A DNA stretch of 64,000 bases, taken from Prostheceraeus crozeri. Taxonomy: Eukaryota; Platyhelminthes; Polycladida; Euryleptidae. The translations under genes were made by a program, and so were the position numbers. The stretch lies in assembly GCA_907163375.1 (NCBI GenBank), contig CAJQUW010003213.1, positions 26,939-90,938 on the forward strand. The letters run 5' to 3'. Within the stretch, counting starts at the first letter, position 1. Every line of letters starts with the position of its first letter. Below, piece by piece: positions 8,120 to 19,900 of the stretch. Under the pieces are notes generated by a model. It worked only from the letters and a program-made list of their open reading frames with translations. It ran no database searches and was not told where the DNA came from.

Positions 8120-11100
8120 TTATGCTAAGACGTCTCCTGAATATGGTAGTGTGAGTTTAATTCTTTTGGGTGGTGGTATGTCTGTATCAGGATGTCCATG
8201 TGGAAGAGATGTGTTATGTCCTATCCAACACCTCTTATCCTCCCATGCTGAAAGCGCCCGTTTCCTAAAAGTATGAGTTTTGATCTCATGCGACTTAGAT
8301 TTTAAGATTGTCATATTGACAAACGTTATATTTTTATTTCTATAGGCTTCCCTGAAATTTTTATGTTTCATGTTAGAGACCAATGATCTTGATATGCCTT
8401 TAGCACGCTTAATACTATCGTCGCTATCCTTTAATTTCATACTGTACATTTTTGGGCGGAGGAGAATCATTTCATCTATTTCCTTCCCTGCTATCTCATC
8501 CTTAAAGCATCCAAGTTTTGCCTTATTTTTGATGGAGTAGAGTGGATGATCAGTAGGATAATTTGATGTATCAAAATATCTTTCTAAAGATTTTCCTACT
8601 TCATTGAAATTTAAATCTTTTTGAGTGGTAATACCTAAGAAGAAACTATCTGTATCACCACCCAACAAACGAACCTCTTTTACGAGAGGACATGGTTTTA
8701 GTATTTTATAAAAGAGTTGGTACATTTCAAGCTTACAGTAATCTAGTACAGCTTGGCCAATATAGATGGGCTTGCACAACTCAACTTCAGATTTTATCAT
8801 TTTAACACCTACAAGGTCCTCATCGATAATGTCTCTATCGATGAATAGAGATGATGAGACCAATTTCTTAAATTTTGTAACATCATTGACTAGTTTATAG
8901 TTTACACGTTTTCTAACATCCTCCATCGTCTTACCAAATAGACTATTGTTCTTATACTTATAAAAATCTTTTTCAAAGTTATTTTGGGCGAGTGCACGTT
9001 TCTGGTTGTTGATATCAATACATGATTTGAGGAAGGCTTTCTGTCTAAATTTAATAATGCGGTGAACTCTTTTTAAAATCATGCCCATTTCTAAATAAAA
9101 TTTTAAGATGCTAAAGTGAACTAGATAGTTTTCCTTATCATATTGGGTGAGTAAAAGTTTGCGGCAAGGCTTATAGTCGGGTTGATCGCATGATTCTAAA
9201 TCTTTATGAAATTGTTTCATAAAGTCGGAAAACATATCTTTGGTCACTTCACCTGATTCGGGTGCGAGTGGAAAATCTACGGTTTTATGTTTAATATTAT
9301 TTGGATAGATTAGATCTATCTCAAAATAATATCCCCAATCACCTTCATCTGGAATTGCTAGCATGTTAGAAGGGTTGGAGAGATGCTGAATTTCACTATC
9401 ATCTAACCAGCTAAACTCAGAGTTAGGTAGTGGTTTGGATAGTGAACTACCATATAAATTATTTTGGTCATCATAATTAAGATGAGTCTGATCATCGCCT
9501 ACTAATTTTGATTTTAACCTATGTTTATTTATAAATGTGAGACCACCGCGAATTCCTCGCTCAAATAAATTATACATCTCTGGATCTTGTAAGAGATGAA
9601 TGGTCTCACCAGTCATTTTAAAAGCAGACTTAAGTGACATGGCTGACAGACTGACAAAGTGGACGGGATCTAACTTATCTTCTTCTAATGCCACTCGTCG
9701 AAACTCCTGAAATACATCAGCCAGCAAAAATACATCTAACTTAAGATAGGCAATCATATATTCGCCAAATGTATGGCAGTCAAATTTTATCCATGCATCT
9801 TGTGCATGATCATAATCTTCGGCCTTACATTCTGCGCCGGTCAAATCATTTTTAAATTTATCTATGGGCGGAAGAGAAGTCTCGCCGAGTTTACTAATCG
9901 CATCAAAATATGCATATGGAAAGACTCCTTTCCGTGTGATGACTTCATCGGTTAGATTTGGATATTGTTTCTTAAGATTTTGTGTTAGTGGAAGAGACTT
10001 TAGATTTTGTACGAGAGAGGCCAGTGATGTAGTCATAAATTGGTAGGAATCTAAAACTTTTATATCAAAATATACCGTCTTATTTTCTTTAGTTTTATCG
10101 ACAGGCACTTTTACTGTCATGGCCATAAACTTCTCTCTCGTTTGTGCTATTACATCAAGCTTCCACTCTTTCATTTGACCTAAACCTCCTTTTATTATCA
10201 TATGGCTGTCGTAGCCCTTGAAATTATGGAAAATGACGGGTAATGTACGCCGTTTCATCCTAAGTGAAAAATTGCATTTTGAACATAGTGCGTTTCTAAA
10301 TTTACCAGTGATGTGATCATGGTCGCGCACTTTCTTAATCTTATCATCATCAAATGTTTTACTACATTTGAGGCAAACGTTGCAACTATCAAATTTTTCT
10401 TGATCATCTGCTGTCACATACAATGATCTGCGATAGAGTTCACCATCATACTTTTGTTGAAATTTTACAGCCTGTTCGAGGAATTGTAGGAATTGGTAAA
10501 TGCAATCCTCACCTTGCCAGACGTGCATTTTATTTTTTCTATTTTGGAAATGGTCATGCCATCCTTCATAGCAGGAAATGGCTGCTGCTCGATGGGTGTT
10601 ATCATCGATATAGCATTCGATGTCAGCATAAATGACACGAAGAGGACTTAGTTCATCGCCATTCTCTCTATATGAAAACTCCTTATCTTTGGGCATGCGC
10701 TCCATTCGTAGTTTACCTCGCTTACACCATTCGTAATGAGCTTCAAATCTATTTTTAATCCTAAAGTTGCGAATGCATCTGTCACAGTAATAAATCTCTG
10801 ATGAGCTAGAATTTCTTAAGTGGTGGTATAAGCGAAAAAGTTTGGGAATACCGCAGTAGTGCCATTCTTCACTATCATCCTGTCTTACTAATAAAAGGTT
10901 GACAACGTGGTCATAACAACTCGAACGCGAGCTGTAGCGGACACCCTTCAATCCCTTTTCCCAAACATGGAGGACTATTTTGATGTTGTTCAATTTTTCA
11001 AATTTTTCTATATCTTTAATTTTCATATCTTCACTATTGCAGTCATCAAACTTTAATTCATTCTCCCACTGTTGATACTTACTGTTACGGTATCGGCTAT

Positions 11101-12125
11101 TCTGTACATCATTATAGTGGAGAATGGAGAGGACGGCATACTTAAATCATTGCGATTCGCAATCTATGGAAATGACTGCTGCTTTATTTCTTAAATTTTT
11201 CGGAAGTTTAAAGGAGCCTCGTCCAGAGTAGTTCTCTAATAAAGTGATTTTAATCATGGCGGTCTCAATACCATCAAAAACGAGACCACTATCAAGCTCG
11301 TTAAATTTATCTATGTTTAATTTTAACCCTTGGATATGAAAATTTATCCAAGACTCGCAGTCTACAACTTCGGTTGCAGGAGAGGAGGGTATGTGAAACT
11401 CCAACCTCTCTACTATTTGACCAGTATAGTGGTCGATTTTTGCATATTTTATTTTGAGAAAGATGAGCGCCTTCATTCTAAAATTGACTAAATTGTTGAA
11501 GAGCGCACCAATCAAAGATGAATTTTGATGAAACCATTCTTCAAAGTCAGTAATGGTTTCTGAGGATTCCATCTGGTAGCTCCTCACTAAATTATTTATC
11601 GACACTTCAGAGAGTCGGATAGAGGAGGTGCTGTTAGTATAACTATCGTCACTGTGTGTATGTCGAAGTCTATGTGAAGATAGTTCAAAATGTGACTCAA
11701 AAGACTGAATGCATAAATCGCAAGAAAAGGAGACATCGTTAACAGAATAATCCCCACCTTCGGAGATTGATGCTGACTTAGGTCTACAAACACCTCGCTT
11801 GATGTGTCGGGCGAGATCACTCTTCCTCGTGAAGATGTTTCCACAGTCAGCACATTCCCGATCGTTGCATTCCCGCGACAATGTTGACATGGAGTCGCTG
11901 TTGTTATCCGACTCGCTCGAGATGGGACTGGTATCACCTGAAAGAGAAATCATTCTTTCATCTCTGTTAATGTCTCAGTGTATTGTTACAACCTACCTTC
12001 ACTCAACAGCTCTAAACTTTCCTCGAGAAGCGAGCGCTTTGATGATGAAGTAGATGCCTGAAATTGAGAAAGATGCTATTAACCTAACGTTTAAGGGAGA
12101 TGACCGATGAATTCCTTAATTTACC
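8120..12125 (-). pseudogene. Polinton protein-primed family B DNA polymerase, broken
   Basis: The replicase of the element. The N-terminal region (about 11.15-11.95 kb) has two C2H2-like fingers (CADCGNIF...H and CDLCIQSF...H..H) and the FHIPSS and LELNI-like segments usual before Polinton polymerases. The main part (8120-11026) has a further Cys/His finger, exonuclease I YADIEC, an endonuclease VII-like DHDHITGKFRNALC patch, exonuclease II HNFKGYDSH, exonuclease III YLKLDVFLLAD, polymerase motif A as DDQNNLYG, motif B KNNSLFGKT and motif C GDTDSF. All key acidic residues are in place. GT...AG-bounded stretches of about 60 bp near 11.94-12.12 kb look like small introns at the 5' end. The gene looks broken, with about one break in the coding part. 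It diverges from the gene at 12402. Confidence 0.92.
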
Positions 12126-12401
12126 ATTTCAACGAAATTAAGTCAAAATGTGATACTTTGATAGTCAGAATGTAGTAATTGACTCAAACCAAAATAGGAT
12201 ACGTCAGCAACGTTAGATTATATTTGAGTGGAGGGAAAAGCTCACTTAGTGCTAATATATCTCAAATATCGAATGAAATCTAGTCTATTTTTCCCTTTTA
12301 TATACTCCCATACTCAAAATTCATTGGATATTCATTCTGATTGGTTGCTTGTTTATACTTAAGAATTAGGAAACATTTCAAAGTTATTATTCACAGTCAA
12401 C
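12126..12401. promoter_or_regulatory. divergent promoter region, polymerase (-) and 12402 gene (+)
   Basis: The gap between two diverging genes. A TATA-like TTTTATATAC at 12296-12305 lies about 100 bp before the + strand ATG. No matching box was singled out for the polymerase. Confidence 0.45.
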
Positions 12402-12857
12402 ATGACAAGCCCTCCAAAAACACCGAACACTACATTGGAGTTCTCTTCTCCATGCTCATCATCAAAGACGCTCGTTGCACCAAACGCTCTAACGAAGGGG
12501 AAGGTAGAGAAGGTGTACCGACTCGACAACATTAGAAAGTTGTCATTACCAGCGGACGACGAAGAGGAAAGTGTATGTGAGGAGGAGTGTCCCGACTTAA
12601 CAGGCGTGAGGTGGAAGTATCTGCAGTACGATACTGATGATGTGATGGAGATCACCAGCACCAAATTCCTCCATCAATTATGGGAATGGTACACCCCTAA
12701 CTCCCAGCCACGAACTATGGCGGAGTGGGAGTACATCGACAAAGTGAGGCTCGCGGTAGAAGAACGATTGAAGCAACTGAACTGTTTTTGTGATCTATGT
12801 GAAGCCAGACTCTGGGACGATATTGACGATGAAGACCTTTTGAAATACATGCCATAA
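12402..12857 (+). CDS. unrecognised acidic protein, probably Polinton-encoded
   Basis: The frame is 151 residues; I do not recognise the family. The first 45 residues are Ser, Thr, Pro and Lys rich and look disordered. An acidic DDEEESVCEEECPDL segment follows at about 52-66, then a Trp-rich probable helical domain (LHQLWEWY, MAEWEYIDKVRL) and a C-terminal CFCDLCEARLWDD cysteine cluster with an acidic end. A TATA-like box lies about 100 bp upstream, and AATAAA overlaps the stop, the same compact ending as two other genes of the element. It is divergent from the polymerase, a common place for early or accessory genes in related viruses. The gene could equally be a captured host gene. The frame looks whole. 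Confidence 0.6.
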   Translation: MTSPPKTPNTTLEFSSPCSSSKTLVAPNALTKGKVEKVYRLDNIRKLSLPADDEEESVCEEECPDLTGVRWKYLQYDTDDVMEITSTKFLHQLWEWYTPNSQPRTMAEWEYIDKVRLAVEERLKQLNCFCDLCEARLWDDIDDEDLLKYMP

Positions 12858-12861
12858 TAAA
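12856..12861 (+). terminator. poly(A) signal overlapping the stop of the 12402 gene
   Basis: AATAAA begins inside the TAA stop codon at 12855-12857. Confidence 0.5.
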
Positions 12862-13601
12862 TTTTTATTTCGTATTATCTTTGCTTTCATACTGACTTAC
12901 TTGAATGGGGCTTCAGTGGATGATTTAACCATGTATACTTTTTCATTTGGAAATAGTAGCACGCTTAGTTTAACTTGCAAATCTTATAACATTTCATATG
13001 GGTGATAATGGTAGTTGAAATAGTGTTAAATAAAATTAAGATAGCTTACACTTCTGATACAGGAATAGCAATCGACTGCAATCCATGTGTAAAGAGCTTG
13101 TTAGACTACGGAAGAGAGAAGTGTGTTATGTTGCGTGTGGCGCGTGAGTGTCCTCCCATTTCATTCATCAATTCGTCTCATTGATAGAGACAGGTAGAAC
13201 TCATGGTTCTCATAACGTATGCAATGGAAAGTTTTAGGCAACCTTCGACAGTTGGCTAAATGTCACCCTGGCGCGAATGCATACTACGTTGAGACAGAGG
13301 CAATCACTTGCAAGCATGACGCAGAGAGGTTTAACAAGATTGACCATTGCCGAATGTCCCTTGCGGTATACATAGCTACGGGTTTCACCGCCGCCCTTTA
13401 CAGGAACGCCCGTCGAAAGGAAGTATTACACCGAACTTCATTTGCAACGTTCAAGTTGACTGATAGCAGATTCAACTTAATGATAGTATTCGCCAGTCTA
13501 AAGACTGCCCAGGGCAAACCGCGAGGAGGTTCTATCAAATCTTGCCCCATGGTGGTCCCATAAGGACCGTTTGCGGCGTTCTCGGGATGTGGGATAGGGA
13601 C
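12862..13601. other. no gene recognised
   Basis: AT-rich to about 13.2 kb, then GC-richer. A + strand frame at 13219-13563 has no recognisable family and partly faces the minus-strand remnant that begins at 13602, so I give it no weight. The right edge of the Polinton could fall here, but no terminal repeat can be shown without the left end. Confidence 0.4.
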
Positions 13602-14785
13602 TCAGGCTTGCCGTTTCGACTGCGGCTCCGGCAACGGGGCGGGTGGTCGCTTCTCTTGGATGTCTGTAAAGAAAGAAGTAGTGAGTTATCATCTTACATT
13701 TTAATTTAGTCATTTTTACTTACAGATCTTCTCGGACGCTTCCTCATAAAGGAAATTCGAGATCGGATCACGATGATCGAAGGTGAAGTGTAGACACTCC
13801 ACCCCTTTCTTCGCCCGAGAGTAGCATTTCTCCCCTCTTCCACGCTCGTACAAGAGAGGAGTTTCTGCTACTCTCCCCTTTCTAATAGGGATGTGCAGAC
13901 GGCTGGAACGCACCCTTCGATCGCGATCCACCAGCTGCGCCGAACGGTGCAGCTCGTGGTTCGTCTCGACCACCTTAGCCATCTGCACACGGAGTCTCTC
14001 CACTTCCTCCTTCAACCTTCGTATCTCCTTCTCCCTACTTTCCCTCTCTGCTAGCAAAGCAGCTAGCTAGCTTCTCTGGCTTTCCTCTCGAGAGTCTTGA
14101 GCCTCTCCTGCTCCAACTCGCCATCCCGCTCGCTTAATCTCTCCTTCACCTTCTTCATCTCTCCGGCCACGTTCTTTAGGTCCTCATACTTTGCCTTGTA
14201 TGAGAAGGCCTCCTCCTTCAACTTCTCCACCTCTTTCTTTAGTTTATCCCGTTCGGCGATCACCGGCGGGCGCTTGACAAAATTGCGAAATTGCGTTGCA
14301 ATTCCGCTCGCAGTCATGGCTGCAGGGGTCTCGCGATCGAGGTCGACGTCCTCGATATGTTGCGGCTGTAGCTCTCCCTCCTCCTCCTCCTCACTATCGC
14401 TGCTGGACAGCGAGCTCTCGCTACTAAGCGAGGATACAGCGGCAATCGCTTCAATGGCGGATTGTAGCTCAGTGGCCTCAGTGGCGAAGAGTGAACTCCG
14501 TTCTTGTTCGTTGGCGGATTGTAGCTCCAAAGAACGGAGCTCAGTGGCGAAGAGTGAACTCCGTTCTTCTTCGCCTACTTCGCCTGTTTGACACTCGCTG
14601 TGTTGTGAGTGCCAATCCTCCAGCCGCTCACTTAAGCGACTGACTTAATGGGCTCCGCAATAGTAGCGACCGACCCCTATCTGTTTCTTGCTAGTGCAAG
14701 CGTGTTTCTTGAAGGCGTCAGCTCGGAATACCTTCCGGCATTGACACAGTTTGGAACTGGTCTTCACATCATTGTATTTCGGCAT
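13602..14785 (-). pseudogene. Cys/His-cluster plus coiled-coil protein, spliced, remnant
   Basis: The reading starts at an ATG at 14785 with a Cys/His cluster (CQCRKVF...H..C, then YYCGAH) that resembles a degenerate finger. A Ser- and Glu-rich segment (SSLSSSDSEEEEEGELQ) follows, then more than 100 residues of Lys/Glu heptads typical of a coiled coil (ERDKLKKEVEKLKEEA and similar), and a basic tail. A 60-bp interval at 13664-13723 has a GTAAGT donor and a CTTTCTTTACAG acceptor; across it the frame runs on to a stop at 13602. Codons are GC-richer than in neighbouring DNA. The gene looks broken. The small intron, like those inferred in the polymerase, hints that it belongs to the same element, but this is inference. 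The repeated AACGGAGTTCACTC words near 14.5 kb encode a duplicated RSSLFATE peptide. Confidence 0.5.
13664..13723 (-). other. mini-intron in the coiled-coil remnant
   Basis: 60 bp with a consensus GTAAGT donor and a pyrimidine-rich TTTCTTTACAG acceptor on the minus strand. The reading is open across the junction in one frame. Confidence 0.55.
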
Positions 14786-15699
14786 TTCTGAAGCGAAAAA
14801 CGGAAAACAATGATTTTAAACTCAAATCATCATGTTATCAATACTTGAGGATAGACAAGTTAAGCTGATGAATCCGTTACAGGTATTACTCAGAGGGGAT
14901 CTTATCCCAGCTCCAAGGCCTCGACCCACAAATCCAACCTCGGACGGACAGAGCGTGCGTCATGTCACTGTGTTGGTATCCGGGCCCCGATTTTGACATA
15001 AAAATCGGTGGAGTTATTTACAAGAGGAAACATCCCAAGTCGTTGCTTTGATCAGCTTGATAGCAAGCCGTAGAGAGCTTGATTCACCAGCGTTTTGCAA
15101 TGGAGATGTTTAGAGGCCACCCATGACAAGATAGCTAAGACTCAACCGATTGGCGTTCAAAGTGCTACGTTGAGAACTGTGTCAAATGCCCAACATGAGA
15201 CATGAGTTGCCCCAGCGTTTTCGGTCTAAACTATGACACACTCCCTTGCCACACTTATCACTACGGCATCATCCGCCGTCCCGAAGGAACACCCTGTCAG
15301 TGGAATATTACAGCAAAACTCTCCGTGTCTTGCTCGCTTTCAGTGAAAAGCTGCTTGTAACATGAGAAGACTGGCTCGGACATCATTAAAAATCCTTTCA
15401 TTGACTTCAGCAGGGTCGAAAACCCCAGAAAACCTCCAAAACTAGTGAATTTAAATTTTTCAGCTTTTTATCACTACTTATGAAATTTTATAAGTAGTCT
15501 ATCACTTAGGGCAGGTCAATAGCGACCGAACCTTTTTTGAATCAAGTCAAACGGACTTGTAGAAGCAAAGTTACAAGCCTTTAAAGTTTTGGAGTCTTTT
15601 ATGGCCTGGAGACGAAGGCCATCTCCTGACGAACCTCTAAGTCTGACGCCTTAGCTGACTTCAGCAATGAAATTTTCTGAGTCGTTTTCTTACTGAACC
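14786..15699. other. no gene recognised; moderate GC
   Basis: Between the coiled-coil remnant and the tandem repeats. It could hold the promoter of the minus-strand remnant. No coding frame of note and no clear repeat. Confidence 0.35.
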
Positions 15700-15884
15700 T
15701 GGAATTTGGAATGTCCGAAGCTATCATCGGAACTCAGAAAGACGACTTACCGTTGACAATCTCTCGTATTAATGACAAGTCTCTGTCGGTTCCCAGCTTA
15801 TATAGTTTGTGGCGATCTGCTGATGGCGTAATATCCATCATCCAAACACTTAAAACGCTTCTATCGCCGATTCTAGAGGTCCGA

Positions 15885-16600
15885 TTGAGCTGGAAAAACA
15901 CCATTCCATGAAGAATTTGACGCTGAATCCAAATCTGTCCTCCGTTTTCCCATCCGACGCTTCGTTTTGGCTCTACAGTAGGCAGCCATCGCAAAAATTC
16001 TAACTCTGTCGTTTTTCGGAAAAATGTTGAAAATTTTTTCTCTCCGATTGACTTGAAACTCACCATGTTGATAGAGAATTTGACGCTGATTCCGAATCTG
16101 AAATCCGTTTTGCTCTCCGATGCTTCGTTTTGGCGCTACAGCCCAAAACGTCCAAAATTCTAACTCTGTCGTTTTTTCGCCAATCTCCCAAAATCTTAAA
16201 TGGCGTCTCACATCTAAACGAAGACAGATATGAACAAGCCGTTTCTTTCACTGATTTTGTCTCACTCTTAGCTTTCAAACGAGCTATTGCACGACTTTCT
16301 ACGATCTCTAGAACCAAAGTTGGAAGCAACGCTGCCGAGGGGGGGGGACGTCAGCGAAAATTTTTTTATCTCCGATTGCTTTCAAATTCACCATACAGAT
16401 GCAGAATTTGACGCTGAATCCGAATCTGGCCTCCGTTTTCCCATCCGATGCTTCGTTTCGGCGCTACAGACCAAAACCAACCCAAATTCGCCGCTAACTC
16501 TGTCGTTTTTCCGAAAAATGTTGAACATTTTTTCTCACCGATTGAGCTGGAAATCATACCACAGATGCAGAATTTGACGCTCAGCCCAAAAATCACATTT
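15885..16600. repeat. degenerate tandem repeats, about 165-bp period
   Basis: The word TTTGACGCT recurs at 15916, 16079, 16407 and 16573, spaced 163, 328 and 166 bp, so the period is about 165 bp with one strongly decayed unit. Each unit also carries a CATCCGATGCTTCGTTT-like segment, a GGCGCTACAG segment and an AACTCTGTCGTTTTT segment followed by a T-rich run. Frames through the array are open by chance of composition and look non-coding. Such arrays occur near the ends of large DNA elements. Confidence 0.75.
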
Positions 16601-16736
16601 GCAAAGCCCTCCGAGCACTGCTTCCAATCGAAACCTCCCATTTTCACACCAAAAGTCATGAGATCTCACGAAAAAGAACCAAGCCAAAACCTGGCGGTCG
16701 CTCAAGACCACCACGACACTCTGTCGTTTTATCGAG

Positions 16737-16915
16737 GGGAGGGGGGGACGTCAGCGAACATGGCCGGCACACCACGCCAACCTGGCCGGCACACCACGAC
16801 TCCTTGCACACCTCTACCAACTCTAACGTTCCAGAGGGGGGGACGTCAGCGAACATGGTCGGCACACCACGACTCCTTGCACACCTCTACCAACTCTAAC
16901 GTTCCAGAGGGGGGG
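16737..16915. repeat. GC-rich tandem repeat, about 95-bp period, with G-runs
   Basis: GACGTCAGCGAACATGG recurs at 16747 and 16842. Each unit ends in an ACTCTAACGTTCCAGAGG segment followed by seven or more G. A diverged relative of the unit start, G-run plus ACGTCAGCGAAAA, is at about 16340. A shorter internal duplication of GGCCGGCACACCACG lies in the first unit. Confidence 0.75.
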
Positions 16916-16930
16916 CGCGCCGGTCGAGTG

Positions 16931-19900
16931 TTCGCCGTTTTATTACTACTTATGGCAACTTTTAAAACTCTACTTTATGTTCTGCTATCTAGGTGCGTGC
17001 AATTATTATTCATTCGCTTGCTTCAAAAATTGATTATTGCTATTTATAAATATGATGGTGATGCATGAACTTAAGTCTAATAAAATCTATCAATATTTGC
17101 ATACATTTATGCACATAAACCTACACATTTCATGTAATGTGTCCGTCTACTACTCAAGTCATTATCCAGATTGATCATTATTCGACTTTATAAAGTAGGT
17201 AGGCTATGTTACATATCCTAGTTCGCTAAAGTGAAACATCAAAATCAAAAATTAGTCAATTCAAGTAGTGATAACAGATAATTGCAATTAATGATTGATG
17301 ACACCAATTAGCGACAATTAATTGATTGTTATCAAATAATGTAACTAATTGATTGGCATAACTATATCATTAGAATGAATTGATTGCTGATTCCTGCTCC
17401 AACTAAAATCAATTGATTGCTCAGCCAAAATCAGTTGCAATCAAAATTTTTGACAACCCCTGACTCAATGCATTTGCCAATGCTCAGTCCACGAAAAATC
17501 CTGCAAAGGCCTACTATGAATTCTTCGTGGATAAGATCAATTTCTGTCATTTTCATTCCTTTCCAATATCGCTGCCAATATTCACGTTTAACAGCAATGG
17601 ATAGGTACTTGTATTCCTTCCCCTCCATCTTTTCCAATTATTCCGAATTCATCAAATTTCGTCAAGCTTAGTGTCATAGAGAATAGGCTTCAGTCAAAGT
17701 CAAAGGTGATAGTGCAACATCACTGAGAAGTTTTGCTTGAACGCCAGCACGAAGGATTGCTCCCAAGGATGCTGCTAGAATTTAAGATGCGAAGGCGAAA
17801 TCCAACAGAAACCGTTGTGATTCGTGGGAATGCTGTTTATGTAGTGAACGACGCAGCGTGCTGTAAATTTTCTACAAGCCAGAGCAATTTTGCGTGACAT
17901 TGCTCTCCGCAACCAGTACCTTGTAAATCCTCGTAGTTTTCGCTCTTCTTGGATTAAACTTAACACGGATTTTTAAAAATTCTGAAAATGTGGGGTTGGT
18001 AGGTGTAGCATCCGTTAGTTTAAGTCTGTATGGTTTGCATAGACAGGAATAATTCCAAATGTTTAACTCCTTCACCAATACAAGACTCAAATTCAATTCT
18101 CAAAAATTGATGTTGTGTGATGCAACCATTTGAAATTTAAATTCAATTGATAAAAATGGATTTTGTACAGTACCATTGTCCTTAACCGCTGTCCTAGTAG
18201 GCCTGCGTCTTTTCAATGAGCGGTCAAAGACGGAACGGGTATTACATACAATATAATCCTGAATTATCTGTAGCTTGTCTTCTTTGACATAGGACTATAT
18301 CACTTCCAAAATGCTATCAAGAACGTGCTCCTTTCAATACTTGACAAAATTAGACACATGCATTACATGTACTAAGAATTTCGAAAGCGATGTTAGGGGG
18401 CGCAGAAATGCCATTTCTTAGAATCACAGTAAACAAAAACGCATAAATTATGCATAAATTTTGTAATATGTTATCATTTTGCAAGGCTTCTATCAATAAT
18501 TTACAGGAACATATAAGCTTAATAATAACACAATAGGCATAATTGCAAATTCATTATGTCAAATATCTACTATTTTTATTTATTATTTTTATTAAACGTC
18601 TATTTAATTTCAAAGTAATCATTTTATTGATTTATTCATAATAAAGATGATGAGTATAGAAATTGAAGTTGGCTTCATGCATCTGAAATCGGATGAATAG
18701 AAGTCTCACTGTAAGTCATCGGTCTGACCATGCAAGACAGCAGCTCTGACTAGAGTCGTGTATTAATCTGCACCATTTAGGAATTTATTATAGTAGCCCT
18801 TTACTTGCATACAAGTTTAATGTCAGCATCTCGTAGGCTATTCCTAATTACGATTTGTTATCTATTCAACATGAGTTCACCAATTAAAGAAATTATTCGG
18901 CTGAATCCTCGACGTCGCTTATCAGCAATATCGACATCCGATTTCGTTCGGTTGAACTCGAGGGCAGCAGACTACATCGCTTCATGTTTCTGTTTCAGGG
19001 ACATTTCGATGAAAGCTATCGACCAATAAATCGGGGTTCGTCCCCTTGTCTCACTAAGAAGCAAGAGCAGTGCCATATGTTTATCATAGAAAACTTTGCA
19101 GTCTTTTATTTAGCGACATGTGGCAGATTTGGCAGCATCAGTCATGGAGATGTCTCCACATGGATATCATTTTGAACATTTTCAATGTAAGCAGCATTAC
19201 CGGTACTCTCCCTCGATGTATTACTAATATTATCAGCACTGACATGACCAGTGTTCAAAAGCTCCCATTTTTATATTTTATCTGTGAATTACAGCTCAAT
19301 TGATGTCTTGCATTTTTGTCATTTTAATTACATCCTTGCATAAAGTTATGATAAGCTGCTTACTTTTCTCTTTAAATCTTATTCAACTTTTCATTTTGTG
19401 CTACATATCAGACATTATTGGGCATGCATCAGCGGAATAAAATGAAACATGCTCGAAAACAACGACAGTCGAATTAAAGATCAGCAGAATCACATCACTC
19501 GGATATGGCATGCCCGTTAATCTTCAGTGAAATATCGAGGATTTTGTTCAAAATCTTCACAGTTTACTGAGCTCATACACTAAAAAGTTGCAGAAGAATT
19601 ACTCAATTGTTTACTACTAATAGAAGCAAGAATATCGCATGATGAATGTTGCATCGGATATACTGTAGCCGAAAAAGTGAACAAGCGGTCTAAAGAACAG
19701 CCGAAAAAGCCTGATGACTGTTTTACTCGCAAAATGTCTTGGCGCTGCTATACACGGATAATAATTTTGCGGCTCTATTCAAACCAGTATTATGCACTCC
19801 AATGTGCGTTTGTAGGCCTGGCATTTTTGTAGCCCATATATCCATTGCCCTACACCAAATATTTTTCAGAAAGCATCATTTAAGCCTGAAGCTTTAATAA

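Larger units (their letters stand above)
1..12861. mobile_element. Polinton/Maverick element (fossil), left end outside window
   Basis: A self-synthesising virus-like DNA transposon. The parts, in order, are integrase (+), basic capsid-associated protein (+), major-capsid-like protein (+), adenain-like protease (+), TBP-like and two PC4-like proteins (-), two PX-like minor capsid genes (+), protein-primed family B DNA polymerase (-) and an unrecognised gene (+). Integrase at one end and polymerase towards the other is the usual Polinton layout, so the left terminal inverted repeat should lie just before base 1. The right end cannot be placed: it could lie near 13 kb or beyond the repeats at 15.7-16.9 kb. 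Long open frames survive in most genes, so the copy looks fairly young, but it is broken, with roughly four to six breaks over all genes. No FtsK/HerA-type packaging ATPase was recognised. Confidence 0.93.

Noticed and set aside
9773-10635. Plus-strand frames opposite the polymerase
   Set aside because: Antisense shadows of conserved polymerase motifs.
13219-13563. 114-residue + strand frame
   Set aside because: No family resemblance, no promoter or poly(A) context, and it ends close to the minus-strand spliced remnant.
15885-16915. Several 90-200 residue frames on both strands in the tandem arrays
   Set aside because: Frames appear on both strands of the same repeats and match no family, so the DNA is best read as non-coding repeat.
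17431-18096. Minus-strand frames with Arg/Lys-rich peptides
   Set aside because: They look faintly protein-like but are broken into pieces and match nothing I recognise.
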